A stretch of 64,000 nucleotides of DNA from Olsenella_K sp050953285 (GTDB lineage: Bacteria; Actinomycetota; Coriobacteriia; Coriobacteriales; Atopobiaceae): NCBI GenBank assembly GCA_050953285.1, contig JBMNMK010000001.1, forward strand, positions 62,001-126,000. The letters are read 5' to 3'. The position numbers and the translations under genes were made by a program. Positions 1 to 9,681 of this stretch are shown in pieces. Below the pieces are notes generated by a model. That model had not been told where the DNA came from, made no database searches, and saw only the letters and a list, made by a program, of their open reading frames with translations. The stretch's first letter is position 1. Each line of letters begins with the position of its first letter.

Positions 1-2755
1 GAAGTGATCTGTTCGGTCTTGGTCAGCTCCCAGTTGTCGCTGGTCGTGGTCTCCTCGACGGTGTAGTTATACTGATCGCCGTTGAGATTTACGGTCGGGA
101 GGTTCTGGAACACGCCGTGCCACTCTGAGTCCTCGTAGGCGGATGCCGTGGTGTCTGTGTCCGCGGTGCCGTCAAGTGTCAGAGTGAGGCCGGTGTCCTC
201 TCCATCACGCAGGAGCTTGAAGGTGAGGGTGCCGCGCTTATCCTCGTCGACGTTATCCCAGACCTTGTTGACTGTGACCTGGCCAGTGAAAACGGGCGTA
301 GTCTGAACGGTCCCGTGGATGAGGTTCTGGTAGTTCTTAACGACATTGCCATTGCCGTCCTGGCCAAGGATGTTTTCGTAAATATCGGCCTGAACCAGGC
401 TGGGGTCAGTGACAGTTCCGGGGTTGTCGCTGATGAGCGTGTTGAAGACAGACTCGATAGCGGCCTTGTCAGAGGAACTCAGCGTGTCGGCGAGTGTCTT
501 TTTGTCTGTGTACATCTGAGAGAGATAGTAGTCAAGCGAGCCGTCAGGGTCAGCACTCTGGTAGTTGGTGAAGTACCAGATGGCAGACTGGGTTGCCGCA
601 TAGAACGCCGTACTCTGGGACACACTCGTGACACCGAGCAGGTCAGATGGGGTGTCTGCGTTACCATAGCCGTTCGCAAGGACGAGCTTCACGTGGTTGT
701 AGGTATCTTCTGCGGTACGTACGCCACTGGGGCCATAGTAGGTGCGCGTGCCGTCGGTTTCCTCGCCCGCGATCTTGCCGAAGGTGACGGAATCTGCGTT
801 GTCATGCTCCATGAAGGGCGTGGCGCCGGAATCGAGCGACTTGTTCAGCGGATCGGTAAGGTTGATGCAGTAGACCGGGGAGATAGTGCCCTTCGATGTG
901 TCTTCTTTGCCGTTCGTGTAGTACTTGAGCTGGAGGGTGGTGTCGGTGTTGGGCTTGTACTGCCAACCCGTGTAGGAGCCCGTATCCACGAGTGTAAACG
1001 AGAAGGTCATCGGGTCGAGCGAGAGCTCCTGGCCGTCAGCTGTCTTAGCCGTGATGTTCACGGTTGCGGTGAGGGCGGAGCCGTCTTCCTTATGATAGAA
1101 GTAGTAATCAGCGTAGACGTCGTTGTTAATGTCGACTCCGGTGGAGCCAACCTTGGGCTGGATGGTGAAGGTCGCAGTCTCGCCAGGTGCCAGAGTCTTG
1201 CTGGTGACGCCGTCGCTTAGCTCGTACCACTGGATGTCACTCGTACGAAGGTCGCTGCCCGTTGAGGTATGGCAGGGGGTCGAGCTGAGGCTGAAGGTGA
1301 GGTTCTCTGTGCCCGTGTTCTCAATCGTGATGGTCTGGGCGTCGGGACGGTCCGCTCCGTAGAACAGTGTGCGCGAACCGAGGTTGGCATAGTAAGGCTG
1401 TACCTTGAAGGCAGGGCCTGAGGTCTCGTCATAGGCAGGAAGTTCGAGCACGGTTGGACCGTCGAAGAAGGTGCCGTCCTCGGTAGCGTAGCGAACGTAG
1501 ATCTTCTTTGCAGAGGAGCTTTGATCGGTCTTGGTCACTGTGACGGGGAGGTTAGAGAGGTCGCTCACGCTGACTGCAGTCCAGCCGTCCTTGACCGCCT
1601 GCTCACTCGAATCGGGAGCGTCATCGGTGGCATCCTGGATCTTGTAGTAGGCGGTGCCCTTTACGGTCGGGGTGATGGAGAGCTTGATTGTGGAGGCGTC
1701 GGTCCGCTCCGCGGAGAACTGGACCGATCCGGTCGTGGTGGAGTTAGACGAGGACGCGTCAGTCGTTCCGTACTTAGGCAGGTCCATCGTCGACATCTGG
1801 TAGATATTGGTGCCGTCAGTAAAGACAAGATAAATCTTCTTGGCATTTGTGCTTGAGACAGACTGCAGCACGCTGGCGCCGGAAGTGGTGGCGTCGAAGG
1901 TGGAGCCAGAGGTGAGGACCTCTGCCGCAGTGGGGGCTGAGTCAGTGGCCTCACGCACCATGTAGTAAACCGTGCCGTCGGTCGTAGACGGAACGGCGCC
2001 AATCTTCACAGTGCTTTTGTCTGCCCAGCTGGCGCTGTAGTTGATGGTGCCAGCCTGCTTGTACTCGGGGAGATTGAGAGTGAGAACCTTGGAAGTCGCG
2101 GTGTCTGTGGCAAACACTATATATATATGTTCTTGGCAGCCTTGCTCGAAGCGGTGATGGACGCAGTGGCGTCGGTGTTGGCGGAAGTGGAAAGCTGGGA
2201 GCCAGAGGACTTGACCTCGTCAGCCGTGGGGGCAGCATCGGTTGCGTCCTTCATAAGATAGTATGCAGTGCCGGCCTTCTCGGTTCGAAGCGAGAGTGTC
2301 ACTGTGGAACCGTCGTTCCACACGGCCTTGCCCTCGACCGTGCCGACCCGCTCGGACGAGGTGCTCGAGGTCTTTGCCGGGAGCTCAAGCTGCGCCACGC
2401 CGTACGATACGTTCTCGTCGTCAGTGAAGGTGACGTAGACCGTCTGATCCTTGGAAGAGTCGGCGGCTCTGGTGGCGGTCGCATCCTGAGACTGGGTGAT
2501 ATTTACTGCTTCACCCGCATTAACTTGGTCTTCTGTTGGCGCCTCTCCGCCATCCTCAACGACAACGTAGTGCGCAACGCCCGACCTATTGGAGCTGACA
2601 GTAAGTGCAAGTGTGGAATCATCCGCCCACTTGACGCTATAGTTCACCTTCCCGTCAACACTCGAGGCGCGCGCAAATGTAGACACGCCAATAAGCGTGC
2701 CTACTACCACACAGATTAGTGTCGCAAGAGCGACAATTTTCCTTTTCTTACTCAT
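1..2755 (-). CDS. Thioester-domain surface adhesin, 5' part, interrupted by a frameshift at a TA tract (phase-OFF)
   Basis: Starts at ATG 2755 (GGGGAAG just upstream) with a signal peptide (MSKKRK, then a hydrophobic stretch ending STFARAS). Four repeats of about 90 residues follow, each with a Y-Y/H-x(2)-x-D/E-A segment and ending with a K-x-IYV segment and an LxLP segment. The first frame stops at TAG 2117-2119. The downstream frame, offset by two bases, is open from there to base 1. It completes repeat 2, adds repeats 3 and 4, a spacer domain, a thioester domain (Cys codon 867-869 in YCIN; Gln codon 588-590 in TQSAIW) and the start of a Cna_B-type domain (VTVNKVWDN, about base 270 down). 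Thioester domains form a Cys-Gln bond used for covalent host attachment. The C-terminus and any sorting signal lie outside the window. As written, only a 212-residue secreted fragment would be made. Confidence 0.85.
2118..2128 (-). repeat. Alternating TA tract of 11 bases inside the adhesin reading frame
   Basis: Eleven alternating T/A bases sit at the exact point where the adhesin changes frame. The coding strand reads AAC ATA TAT ATA TAG. Removing one two-base unit gives AAC ATA TAT GTG or an equivalent ending that restores K-N-I-Y-V, matching the K-x-IYV end of the other repeats. Gain of two units would also restore the frame. Dinucleotide tracts in coding sequence are classical slipped-strand switches. 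A sequencing or assembly error is the alternative. Confidence 0.8.
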
Positions 2756-3060
2756 GGTCTTCCCCAATCACCCAACACCGCTATAGCTGAAAATATAAAG
2801 AGAGACTTTTCAGACACTCTCGTGTGGAATTGTATTACTTAAAATTTTGGTATCAAGTCTGAATTGTTCTTATTGTGGTAACGATTCTGTTAATGGAGCT
2901 AGTTATCTGAAAATTGCACGTCATGCATAGCGAAGTTCTTTAAGACAAGCAACCGTTATCGATCTTATATGTATTATTTTGGTTGTCTAATCTCAAAATA
3001 ACTTGTATTAATCTGAAAGCCTCTATTTATATTAGGTGGCGTAATCTCTATATCCAAGTG
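2756..3060. promoter_or_regulatory. AT-rich region upstream of the adhesin
   Basis: This AT-rich stretch separates the leftward adhesin from the decayed ABC gene and should hold the adhesin promoter. A GTATTAC heptamer lies at 2832-2838. No clear operator or RNA gene was recognised. Confidence 0.4.
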
Positions 3061-3550
3061 TCTACTCCTCGCAAAGCCGACGCTCAGGACAGCGTCCTGT
3101 GGGGCGCGCTCGAGGCGGTGCATCTTGCCGATTTCTTGCAGCAGCAAGACAGTCTCAACACGCAGCTGACTGAAGGCGCAGCCAACCTTTCCGGCGGCCA
3201 GCGGCAGCGCAGTTGGCAGATGCCGTCTACCTCACGCAAGCGGAGCTTGTTTCTGCACCTCAGGCGTTTATCGCCTGCATTATGACCATGAGTTCTTTTG
3301 CCATGAGTTCTTTTGGCCCTTTTGTGGCGCTCTCAAACCTTGGCTCGACGCTGCAGACCACACATGCCGCGGGCCGGCGCGTTTTGGCGCTTTTAGCAGA
3401 CATCAATATGGATTCGCTCAATGAGGGCAAATTCTGCACGCACTGGATGAGCGGCGTGGCAAGCGGGTGGTCGTTCTCATCTCACACATAAAATCGACCA
3501 TGGTTTTGGCCGACAGAACCTACACAATGGATTCTGGTCTGATCAGCTAG
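3061..3550 (+). pseudogene. Decayed ABC exporter (membrane/ATPase fragments)
   Basis: Pieces of an ABC exporter follow one another in different frames. The first, at about 3061-3213, reads into ANLSGGQRQR, the ABC signature motif. A membrane-domain piece follows at about 3213-3405 (LSNLGSTLQTTHAAGRRVLA, the usual link between membrane domain and ATPase). Then comes the D-loop end NMDSLNEG, and after a shift of frame the H-loop and C-terminus (VVVLISHIKSTMVLADRTYT) up to TAG 3548-3550. Walker A and most of the membrane domain are missing. The order of the pieces suggests internal deletions in a tandem pair of exporter half-transporters of the lipid/drug or CydDC-like type. It is not functional. 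Confidence 0.8.
3286..3315 (+). repeat. Perfect 15-bp tandem duplication inside the ABC remnant
   Basis: CCATGAGTTCTTTTG occurs twice head to tail (3286-3300 and 3301-3315). The duplication keeps frame and gives a repeated MSSFA/MSSFG in the translated membrane fragment. It is a replication-slippage scar in a decaying gene. Confidence 0.9.
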
Positions 3551-3618
3551 ATACGGTCGCTGACCTGGTGGTTTTGTACTAACAAGCACGGCCTTGCAGC
3601 AAGCACGGCTACAAGAGA

Positions 3619-3649
3619 GGCCTCACGGGCGCGCGTTGCCCGTGAGGCC
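3619..3649. terminator. Stem-loop, probable terminator
   Basis: A 12-bp perfect stem GGCCTCACGGGC / GCCCGTGAGGCC with a 7-base loop is followed on the plus strand by ATTTCTATT. It lies between the ABC remnant and the 3' end of the leftward dehydrogenase gene, so it could serve either strand. Confidence 0.7.
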
Positions 3650-3747
3650 ATTTCTATTAGAGATATCATCCGGCGCGCAGGTACTTCTCGCCCAGCGCCA
3701 GCTCATGGCAAACTTGTGGCAAGCGCACGGCAAGCTTGCGGCAAGTG

Positions 3748-4722
3748 TTAGTCTACCAGTTCTCCGGCGAGCTCGCGCAGCCAGTCAATCTGGCGAACAT
3801 TGTCAGCAATGTGCTTGGAACTTGCATGCCACTTGGTAATTTCTTGCTCGCTCATGTTGGGCACAAAGACCTTCTCCACGCCGTTTTTGCCCACCATGCA
3901 GGGCAGGGATGAATAGATGCCCTTGATGCCGTAGGCGGATCCGTCCATGTACGTGGAGACGGGCGTCACGATCTTGGTGTCGTTGAGCACTGCCTTAATG
4001 ATCTTGACTGTGCCATTTGCGATGGAGTACTCCGTGCAGCGCTTGCCCTCCATGGAGATGTAGCCGCCCTTGCGCGCCTGCTCCTCCAGACCGTCGCGGT
4101 CAAAGCTGATGCCCAGGCTCTCCTCAACCTCTTCCGGCGTGAGCGCGCCAAAGGACACGTGCGACCACAGCGCAAACTCGTCAAAGCCGTGTTCGCCCAG
4201 CATAAGGGCACTAATGCACTGCGGATCAAAGCCCGTCTTTGCAGAGAGCGCGTGCTGGAAGCGTGAGCTATCCAACGTTGTTCCTGAACCAATGACCTTA
4301 TAGGGGTCAAAGTTTCCAAGTTTTTGAATAGCCAAGGCTACAACGTCGTTGGGGTTTGCCACAGAGACCCACACACCATCAAAACCAGCATCTGCCAAGC
4401 GCTTGGCAAAGGTTTTGGCCTCGTCCGTTGTGATGAAGAGCTCACCGTCTCTTGACTCCGCAGCTTGTGCCACGTGACCTGCGGCGTTTACAATCACGTC
4501 GCAGTCTGCCAGCTCCTCGTAGCGGTCGTCGCACTCAACAACCTTTGCGGAATGCGGATAGAAGCTCATAGCGTCCAACAGATCATTGACCTGTGCACGA
4601 CACAGCTTGACGTCTTTATCGCTCAAATAGAGTTCTGAGACCAGGCTTTGCGATAAGAGCGCATTGGCGACATGCGCGCCAACGTGGCTATTTCCAATAA
4701 TTCCTACCTTTGCTCCTGCCAT
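3748..4722 (-). CDS. L-lactate / L-2-hydroxyacid dehydrogenase family protein
   Basis: NAD-dependent dehydrogenase of the lactate/malate family, 324 residues from ATG 4722, which has AAAGGAG upstream; an in-frame TTG 18 bases earlier is less likely. It has an N-terminal dinucleotide-binding segment (VGIIGNSHVG), an NPNDV segment, IGSGTTLDSSRF with the substrate-binding Arg region, and LGEHG with the catalytic His. The segment EEQARKGGY resembles L-2-hydroxyisocaproate dehydrogenase of lactobacilli, so the substrate may be a branched 2-oxoacid rather than pyruvate. GNSHVG replaces the usual GxGxxG spacing. It is the last gene of the leftward purine cluster, 42 bp after purN. Confidence 0.85.
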   Translation of the reverse strand: MAGAKVGIIGNSHVGAHVANALLSQSLVSELYLSDKDVKLCRAQVNDLLDAMSFYPHSAKVVECDDRYEELADCDVIVNAAGHVAQAAESRDGELFITTDEAKTFAKRLADAGFDGVWVSVANPNDVVALAIQKLGNFDPYKVIGSGTTLDSSRFQHALSAKTGFDPQCISALMLGEHGFDEFALWSHVSFGALTPEEVEESLGISFDRDGLEEQARKGGYISMEGKRCTEYSIANGTVKIIKAVLNDTKIVTPVSTYMDGSAYGIKGIYSSLPCMVGKNGVEKVFVPNMSEQEITKWHASSKHIADNVRQIDWLRELAGELVD

Positions 4723-4764
4723 GATGCTCCTTTCCGCCAAAGCCGCAAAGACGTGGTTTGGCTA

Positions 4765-5388
4765 CTATGCAGGATCGATTACTACCTTATTTGATTCAAC
4801 ATGAACTCGGCCTTCCGCCAGAAGTTGAATCACCTCCGGGTAGAGCTCATGCTCAATCTCATGAATATGGGCTTCAAGCGTCTCAACGTCCCAGCCTTCC
4901 TCAATGGGCAAGGCGCGCTGCGCAATGATGGGGCCGCAGTCGTAGTTATCATCTGCAAAATGCACGGTGACACCCGTGACCTTAACGCCGTAATCAAACG
5001 CGTCTTGAATGGCATGTGCACCCTTAAAGCTGGGAAGCAGCGCCGGATGTAGATTGACCACGCGGTTGGGAAACGTTGCTAGAATAGGCGCGTGAACCAT
5101 GCGCATGTAGCCGGCCATCACCACGTAATCTACCTGGTGGCGCACCAACTCTGCTGCTATGACCTCGTCTGCCACGGCCGAGTTCTCATAAAGCTCTTTG
5201 GAGATGGTGAGGGTCTGAAGGCCTGCCGCCTCAGCACGTTTGAGACCCATGGCAGAGGCGCGCGAGCTCACGACAAGCTCTATTGAGGCATCCAGTTCAT
5301 GCGCGTTGATCTTATCGATAAGAGCCTGCAGGTTAGTGCCTGATCCAGAGATCAGCACGCCGAGCTTGATCTTTTTTGCGGCGCTCAT
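4765..5388 (-). CDS. purN: Phosphoribosylglycinamide formyltransferase
   Basis: Transfers a formyl group from 10-formyltetrahydrofolate to GAR, third step of IMP synthesis. The 207-residue protein shows GSGTNLQAL near the N-terminus (phosphate binding), the catalytic VNLHPALLPSF block with Asn and His, and VHFADDNYDCGP with the catalytic Asp. The ATG at 5388 overlaps the purM stop as ATGA, indicating translational coupling; the longer upstream reading inside purM is not the gene start. Confidence 0.95.
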   Translation of the reverse strand: MSAAKKIKLGVLISGSGTNLQALIDKINAHELDASIELVVSSRASAMGLKRAEAAGLQTLTISKELYENSAVADEVIAAELVRHQVDYVVMAGYMRMVHAPILATFPNRVVNLHPALLPSFKGAHAIQDAFDYGVKVTGVTVHFADDNYDCGPIIAQRALPIEEGWDVETLEAHIHEIEHELYPEVIQLLAEGRVHVESNKVVIDPA

Positions 5389-6443
5389 CGGTAGATCACC
5401 TTGCCCTCCCCTTCTTGACACACGCCCATCACAAAGGGCTCAAGTCCCTGTTGCTTGAGCTTGCCCATAACCTCATCCACATCATCTTTGTCGCAGATGA
5501 TGCTCATGCCCACACCCATATTGAACGTCTTGTAGGCCTCATTGGGGGTAAGTTGCGCAGCGTTAACACAATAGGAAATAATGGGCGGCACGCTCCAGGC
5601 GGGACCGTCCGCGCCACCACGGTCTACCAGCGCATCTACGTTAGACGGCAGCGCGCGGTTGAGGTTTTCTGTAATGCCGCCGCCGGTGATGTGTGCCATA
5701 GCGCTGATGGGCGCTCCCGCACGGAGCGTCTGGAGCAGCTTGCCAGCGTATATCGTGGTAGGACGCATCACGGCATCTGCAATGGACTCGCCCAGCTCAG
5801 GGATGGGCGTCTCAAGCTCTTCCACGGTCTTTCCTTCTATGGCAACCTTTCTCACCAAGGAATATCCGTTTGAATGAATACCACTGGAAGGAAGGCCTAA
5901 GATCACATCTCCTGCCTTAACTTTGTCAGGGCCTATCATCTTTGCTCGATCAACCACGCCCACCACAAAACCGGCCAGATCATAGTCATCTGCTGCCATG
6001 ACGCCAGGGTGCTCTGCCATCTCTCCGCCTACCAGCGCGCAGCCGCTCATCTTACAGCCCTCAGCAATGCCGGCCACAATCTTTGCCACATGCTCAGCCT
6101 TGAGCTTGCCAATAGCAATGTAATCCAGGAAAAACAGGGGCTCGGCACCAATGGGCACCACATCATCTACGCACATGGCTACCAGGTCTTGCCCTACCGT
6201 ATCATGCCTATCCAGCAGCTGAGCTATAGCCAGCTTGGTGCCCACACCGTCGGTGCCAGAGACTAAAACGGGATCTTCCATATCCTTGAAGTTGGCCATG
6301 GAAAAGCATGAGCCAAACCCGCCCAAGCCGCCAATGACTTCAGGACGCGTCGTGGACTTGACCGCTTCTTTGATGGCATCCACCGCGCGGGCGCCCTCAT
6401 CAACATCGACGCCTGCAGCAGCATAGGTAATGTGTTCTACCAT
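5385..6443 (-). CDS. purM: Phosphoribosylformylglycinamidine cyclo-ligase (AIR synthetase)
   Basis: ATP-dependent closure of the imidazole ring to form AIR in purine synthesis. The 352 residues match the usual length. Recognisable blocks are GGLGGFGSCF, the VSGTDGVGTKL nucleotide-binding motif, VGGEMAEHPG, LPSSGIHSNGYSLVR and HITGGGITENLNRALP. The start ATG shares its A with the last base of the purF stop (TAATG), and the end overlaps purN by four bases, so purF-purM-purN are tightly coupled. Confidence 0.97.
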   Translation of the reverse strand: MVEHITYAAAGVDVDEGARAVDAIKEAVKSTTRPEVIGGLGGFGSCFSMANFKDMEDPVLVSGTDGVGTKLAIAQLLDRHDTVGQDLVAMCVDDVVPIGAEPLFFLDYIAIGKLKAEHVAKIVAGIAEGCKMSGCALVGGEMAEHPGVMAADDYDLAGFVVGVVDRAKMIGPDKVKAGDVILGLPSSGIHSNGYSLVRKVAIEGKTVEELETPIPELGESIADAVMRPTTIYAGKLLQTLRAGAPISAMAHITGGGITENLNRALPSNVDALVDRGGADGPAWSVPPIISYCVNAAQLTPNEAYKTFNMGVGMSIICDKDDVDEVMGKLKQQGLEPFVMGVCQEGEGKVIYR

Positions 6444-7927
6444 TACTCGTCCTCCTTGAGTAGATCTTCAATCTGCATTTGAGACTCACGAGAAGCCTGA
6501 GAGAGGTTCTCTGGCTCATAGCCTTCCAAGAATTTGCCCGCAGAGAATGATTCTGGAATCTCCACCGGATAGCGGCCGGTATAGCAGGCCGTGCAATATC
6601 CGTCCGCGGGGACAGATTTGAGCAAGCCTTCAAGCGATAAGAACGCTAAGGAGTCAGCTCCAATGTATTCTGCCACCTCATCCACGCTCTTCTTTGCACT
6701 GATGAGCTGGGATTGAATAGCGGTATCAATACCGTAGAAGCACGGCCACTTAACCTCGGGACAGTTGATCCTCACGTGAACCTCTGTCGCGCCAGCGTCT
6801 TTCAGCATGCGGACAATCTGCATAGAGGTGGTTCCGCGCACGATGGAGTCATCAACCAGGACGAGTCGCTTACCGCAGACGTTATCCGGGAGCGCATTGA
6901 GTTTCATGCGCACGCCCATCTCGCGCATCTCCTGCGTAGGAGCAATAAACGTACGAGCTACGTAGCGGTTTTTGATCAGGCCTTCGCCAAAAGGAATGCC
7001 CAGTTCATGGGCAAAGCCCTCCGCAGGCGGCAGACCAGAGTCCGGCACGCCAATGACCATGTCCACGTCCGCCGGCGCCTCACGCGCCAGCTGGCGACCC
7101 ATCTCATAACGCATAGAATAGATGGATTTGCCATTAACAATGGAGTCTGGTCGGGAGAAATAGACATGCTCAAAAATGCATGTTGAGGGGACTTTTGGCT
7201 CCACGCCCTGCTCTGAGATCAGCCCATCATCTGAGATGCGCACAATCTCTCCCGGTGCAAGTTGCCGCACGTAACGAGCACCAATAATGTCCAGGGCGCA
7301 GGTCTCAGACGCAACAACCCAGCCCTCATTATCAAACTGACCAATCACCATGGGACGGATACCATGTGGATCACGGAAGGCATACAATGCATTTTCACGC
7401 ACCAATGCCATAGCGTAGCCACCCTCCATCATATGCATAGCATTGCGTATTCCTTCACGAATATGCGAAGTCTGCTCCGTGAAGTATCCAATGAGCTTGG
7501 CCGCCACCTCTGAGTCCGTATCGGAGAGAAACGGCACGCCCAGGCGGATGAGCTCCAGGCGCAGCGCGTCAGAGTTCACCAAGGTTCCGTTATGCGCCAG
7601 GGCGATAATAACATTGCCTATGGCAGAAAGATGCGGCTGCGCGGCCTCCCAGCTGCGCGCGCCTGATGTACCGTAGCGCACATGCCCTATAGCAACTTTG
7701 CCCGGCATGGCCGCAAGGTCTGCGTCCGAGAAAATCTGGCCGCAGAGGCCAAGGTCTTTTCTCACGAGCACCGTCTGGCCATCCCCCACCGCAATGCCTG
7801 CAGAATCCTGCCCGCGGTGTTGGAGTGCGCGCAGGCCAAAGTAGGTGAGCCTGGCAACGTCTCTCCCTGGTGCCCAGATGCCAAAAACACCACATTCCTC
7901 ATGGATGGTGTTCTCGTCTTCTGTCAT
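6443..7927 (-). CDS. purF: Amidophosphoribosyltransferase
   Basis: Commits PRPP to purine synthesis using glutamine nitrogen. The N-terminal class II glutaminase begins EECGVFGIW, where Cys is the nucleophile exposed after removal of a propeptide. ATG 7927 gives an 11-residue propeptide (ending HEE), the length known for the Bacillus enzyme, hence this start; in-frame GTG codons at 7957 and 7972 are alternatives. The C-terminal half has the PRPP-binding VLVDDSIVRGTT block. Three Cys after the PRTase core (NCPE, CTACYTG) fit the iron-sulfur cluster type. Confidence 0.95.
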   Translation of the reverse strand: MTEDENTIHEECGVFGIWAPGRDVARLTYFGLRALQHRGQDSAGIAVGDGQTVLVRKDLGLCGQIFSDADLAAMPGKVAIGHVRYGTSGARSWEAAQPHLSAIGNVIIALAHNGTLVNSDALRLELIRLGVPFLSDTDSEVAAKLIGYFTEQTSHIREGIRNAMHMMEGGYAMALVRENALYAFRDPHGIRPMVIGQFDNEGWVVASETCALDIIGARYVRQLAPGEIVRISDDGLISEQGVEPKVPSTCIFEHVYFSRPDSIVNGKSIYSMRYEMGRQLAREAPADVDMVIGVPDSGLPPAEGFAHELGIPFGEGLIKNRYVARTFIAPTQEMREMGVRMKLNALPDNVCGKRLVLVDDSIVRGTTSMQIVRMLKDAGATEVHVRINCPEVKWPCFYGIDTAIQSQLISAKKSVDEVAEYIGADSLAFLSLEGLLKSVPADGYCTACYTGRYPVEIPESFSAGKFLEGYEPENLSQASRESQMQIEDLLKEDE

Positions 7928-7993
7928 TACGTCAGAGATTTTTTGTTGTGTTTCCACTAGTCCCCCAAGCACATTCTTGAGCGTTTGCCCATG

Positions 7994-8851
7994 TTACGAG
8001 GTCTGCCCCGTAGCTCCCCCTTGTACCTCTGATTTCAAAACACACAGCAAAATTGACCTGCCATCGTCCTCATCATATTGGCAGGTAGCAAGCGTAAGCA
8101 CGTGATTTGTTACCGTAATGATATCTTGAGCGTCTCCTCGTGCAGCAGAAGCCACAGCGAGTTTTTCAGACAAATACTCATGAAACTCATTGGGGGGGAA
8201 GTTAAATGTTCTTACGGATGTATCTGACCCTACCGTTTTGTAGAGCAGAAGTGGCTCCAGCTCATAGTTTGCCTCTGGCGTGCAGTACCAAATGGTGCTA
8301 ACCGCATCAAACGCATCCTGAGAGGCCATGTCAGCTATCGTCTTGAACATGGAACCGTTGCGCTGGTGGTGTCCGTAGATGAGGGTCTGCATATCAACCA
8401 AACCCGGCGCGGTATTCTCATAGTCCATGAATATTTGTCCACCAAATGAGTATTGCCCGTACGCGCTATGGTCCAGGTAGTAATCATTATCTTGCCCCTG
8501 GTAGACGGGGTAGTTCACCACCGTATGCGGAATGTAGATCCACCCCACCACGTCTTGGTTGATTGCACGAAGGGCGTCCCAGTCAATCTCTGGAGCACCG
8601 TCGTCTCCCTGTGGCAGCGACGCATATTCTGCAAGCTTTTGGTTGTTCTCTTCGTTCTGCTCATAACGCTGGTTGTTTTGGAACCAAATAGCTCCTGCAA
8701 CCACCAGAAGCGCAACGCCGACAACCAGCAGGATGTTTGAGATAATCCGACTGACCGAATACTTCTTGCCATCCGCTTGGTCATGCCGAGATCTATCCGC
8801 TGCTGCAGTAGAAGTATCTCTATCATGCTTGAAGTGCGAGGCCTGGGACAT
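7994..8851 (-). CDS. Class B sortase
   Basis: A membrane-anchored transpeptidase of 285 residues that links surface proteins to peptidoglycan or assembles them. A charged N-terminal tail precedes one membrane helix (about residues 35-57). The sortase B core begins at IDWDALRAINQDVVGWI. The triad is visible: His in LIYGHH (161/162), Cys257 in TLATCQYD, Arg265 in DDGRSILL. GAGGAG precedes ATG 8851. It lies between purE and purF on the same strand, an odd place for a sortase, and no substrate gene is next to it. The phase-variable adhesin at the window start or the pilus locus at the other end could use it, but nothing here shows that. Confidence 0.9.
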   Translation of the reverse strand: MSQASHFKHDRDTSTAAADRSRHDQADGKKYSVSRIISNILLVVGVALLVVAGAIWFQNNQRYEQNEENNQKLAEYASLPQGDDGAPEIDWDALRAINQDVVGWIYIPHTVVNYPVYQGQDNDYYLDHSAYGQYSFGGQIFMDYENTAPGLVDMQTLIYGHHQRNGSMFKTIADMASQDAFDAVSTIWYCTPEANYELEPLLLYKTVGSDTSVRTFNFPPNEFHEYLSEKLAVASAARGDAQDIITVTNHVLTLATCQYDEDDGRSILLCVLKSEVQGGATGQTS

Positions 8852-8943
8852 TCTTATTTCTCCTCATCCGGCGCTCAGTATGGGGCCAATACAATAACAG
8901 GCGCGCCATGTTGTGCGCACCTGTATTCTTGCATCTATCTTGC

Positions 8944-9402
8944 CTATGCGTTGGCCATATCTTGCTTGAACTTAACCACCACATCTCTCCACGTGGGATC
9001 TTGCGCGCCAAGAATTTGAGCTGCATAAATTGCTGCATTCTTGGCACCACCTATAGCAACGCAAGCCACAGGCACACCAGACGGCATCTGCACCATAGAC
9101 AGCAGCGAATCCATACCACCCAAGTCACTGGTCTTCATAGGCACACCAACGATAGGAAGGGGTGTATACGCTGCAACAACGCCGCCCAGATGCGCAGCTT
9201 TGCCCGCAGCAGCAATAATCACCTTAATACCGCGATCCGCCGCAGTCTTTGCCCACTCATGCACCTTGTCGGGCGTGCGATGCGCTGAGGCAATTACCAG
9301 CTCATATGGAATGCCAAACTCCTCCAACTGCTTGGTGCACGACTCCATTGCAGGCAAATCAGATTTTGAACCCATGATGATTCCAACAAGCGGCTCTGCC
9401 AT
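8944..9402 (-). CDS. purE: N5-carboxyaminoimidazole ribonucleotide mutase
   Basis: Moves the carboxyl group on CAIR in purine synthesis. The 152 residues are the usual class I length. The N-terminus VGIIMGSKSDL, the SAHRTP block with the catalytic His, and AAAGKAAHLGGVVAA are diagnostic. GGAGGAAAAC precedes ATG 9402. It is the first gene of the leftward run purE-srtB-purF-purM-purN-ldh; no purK is seen in the window. Confidence 0.96.
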   Translation of the reverse strand: MAEPLVGIIMGSKSDLPAMESCTKQLEEFGIPYELVIASAHRTPDKVHEWAKTAADRGIKVIIAAAGKAAHLGGVVAAYTPLPIVGVPMKTSDLGGMDSLLSMVQMPSGVPVACVAIGGAKNAAIYAAQILGAQDPTWRDVVVKFKQDMANA

Positions 9403-9681
9403 GTTTTCCTCCGGTCTCAAGGTCTCAAGTCTCCGTCACGCGCATAAAAACACGCTGCGCGGGGCGCGCTCCTTAAGTATACGAGCAAAACGTTATGCCC
9501 CACCAAACAGCACAAGTCCGCACAACTCCGCCAACGCCGCCAGCGCCACGCCCTTATGTAAACAAATGGCGAGAAGAACGTGCGCAGACGCAAGAACTAC
9601 TATCCTAAAAGGCGGGCGGCAGCAACCACGTGCCAAGCGCCTGCCCAACGTAGGTCCAGAAGTCCACGTGAAAGGAAGATT

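Noticed and set aside
315..1220. A 301-codon rightward open frame opposite the adhesin
   Set aside because: It lies antisense to the thioester adhesin, which has recognisable domains; the frame is a by-product of GC-rich codon use and shows no domain.
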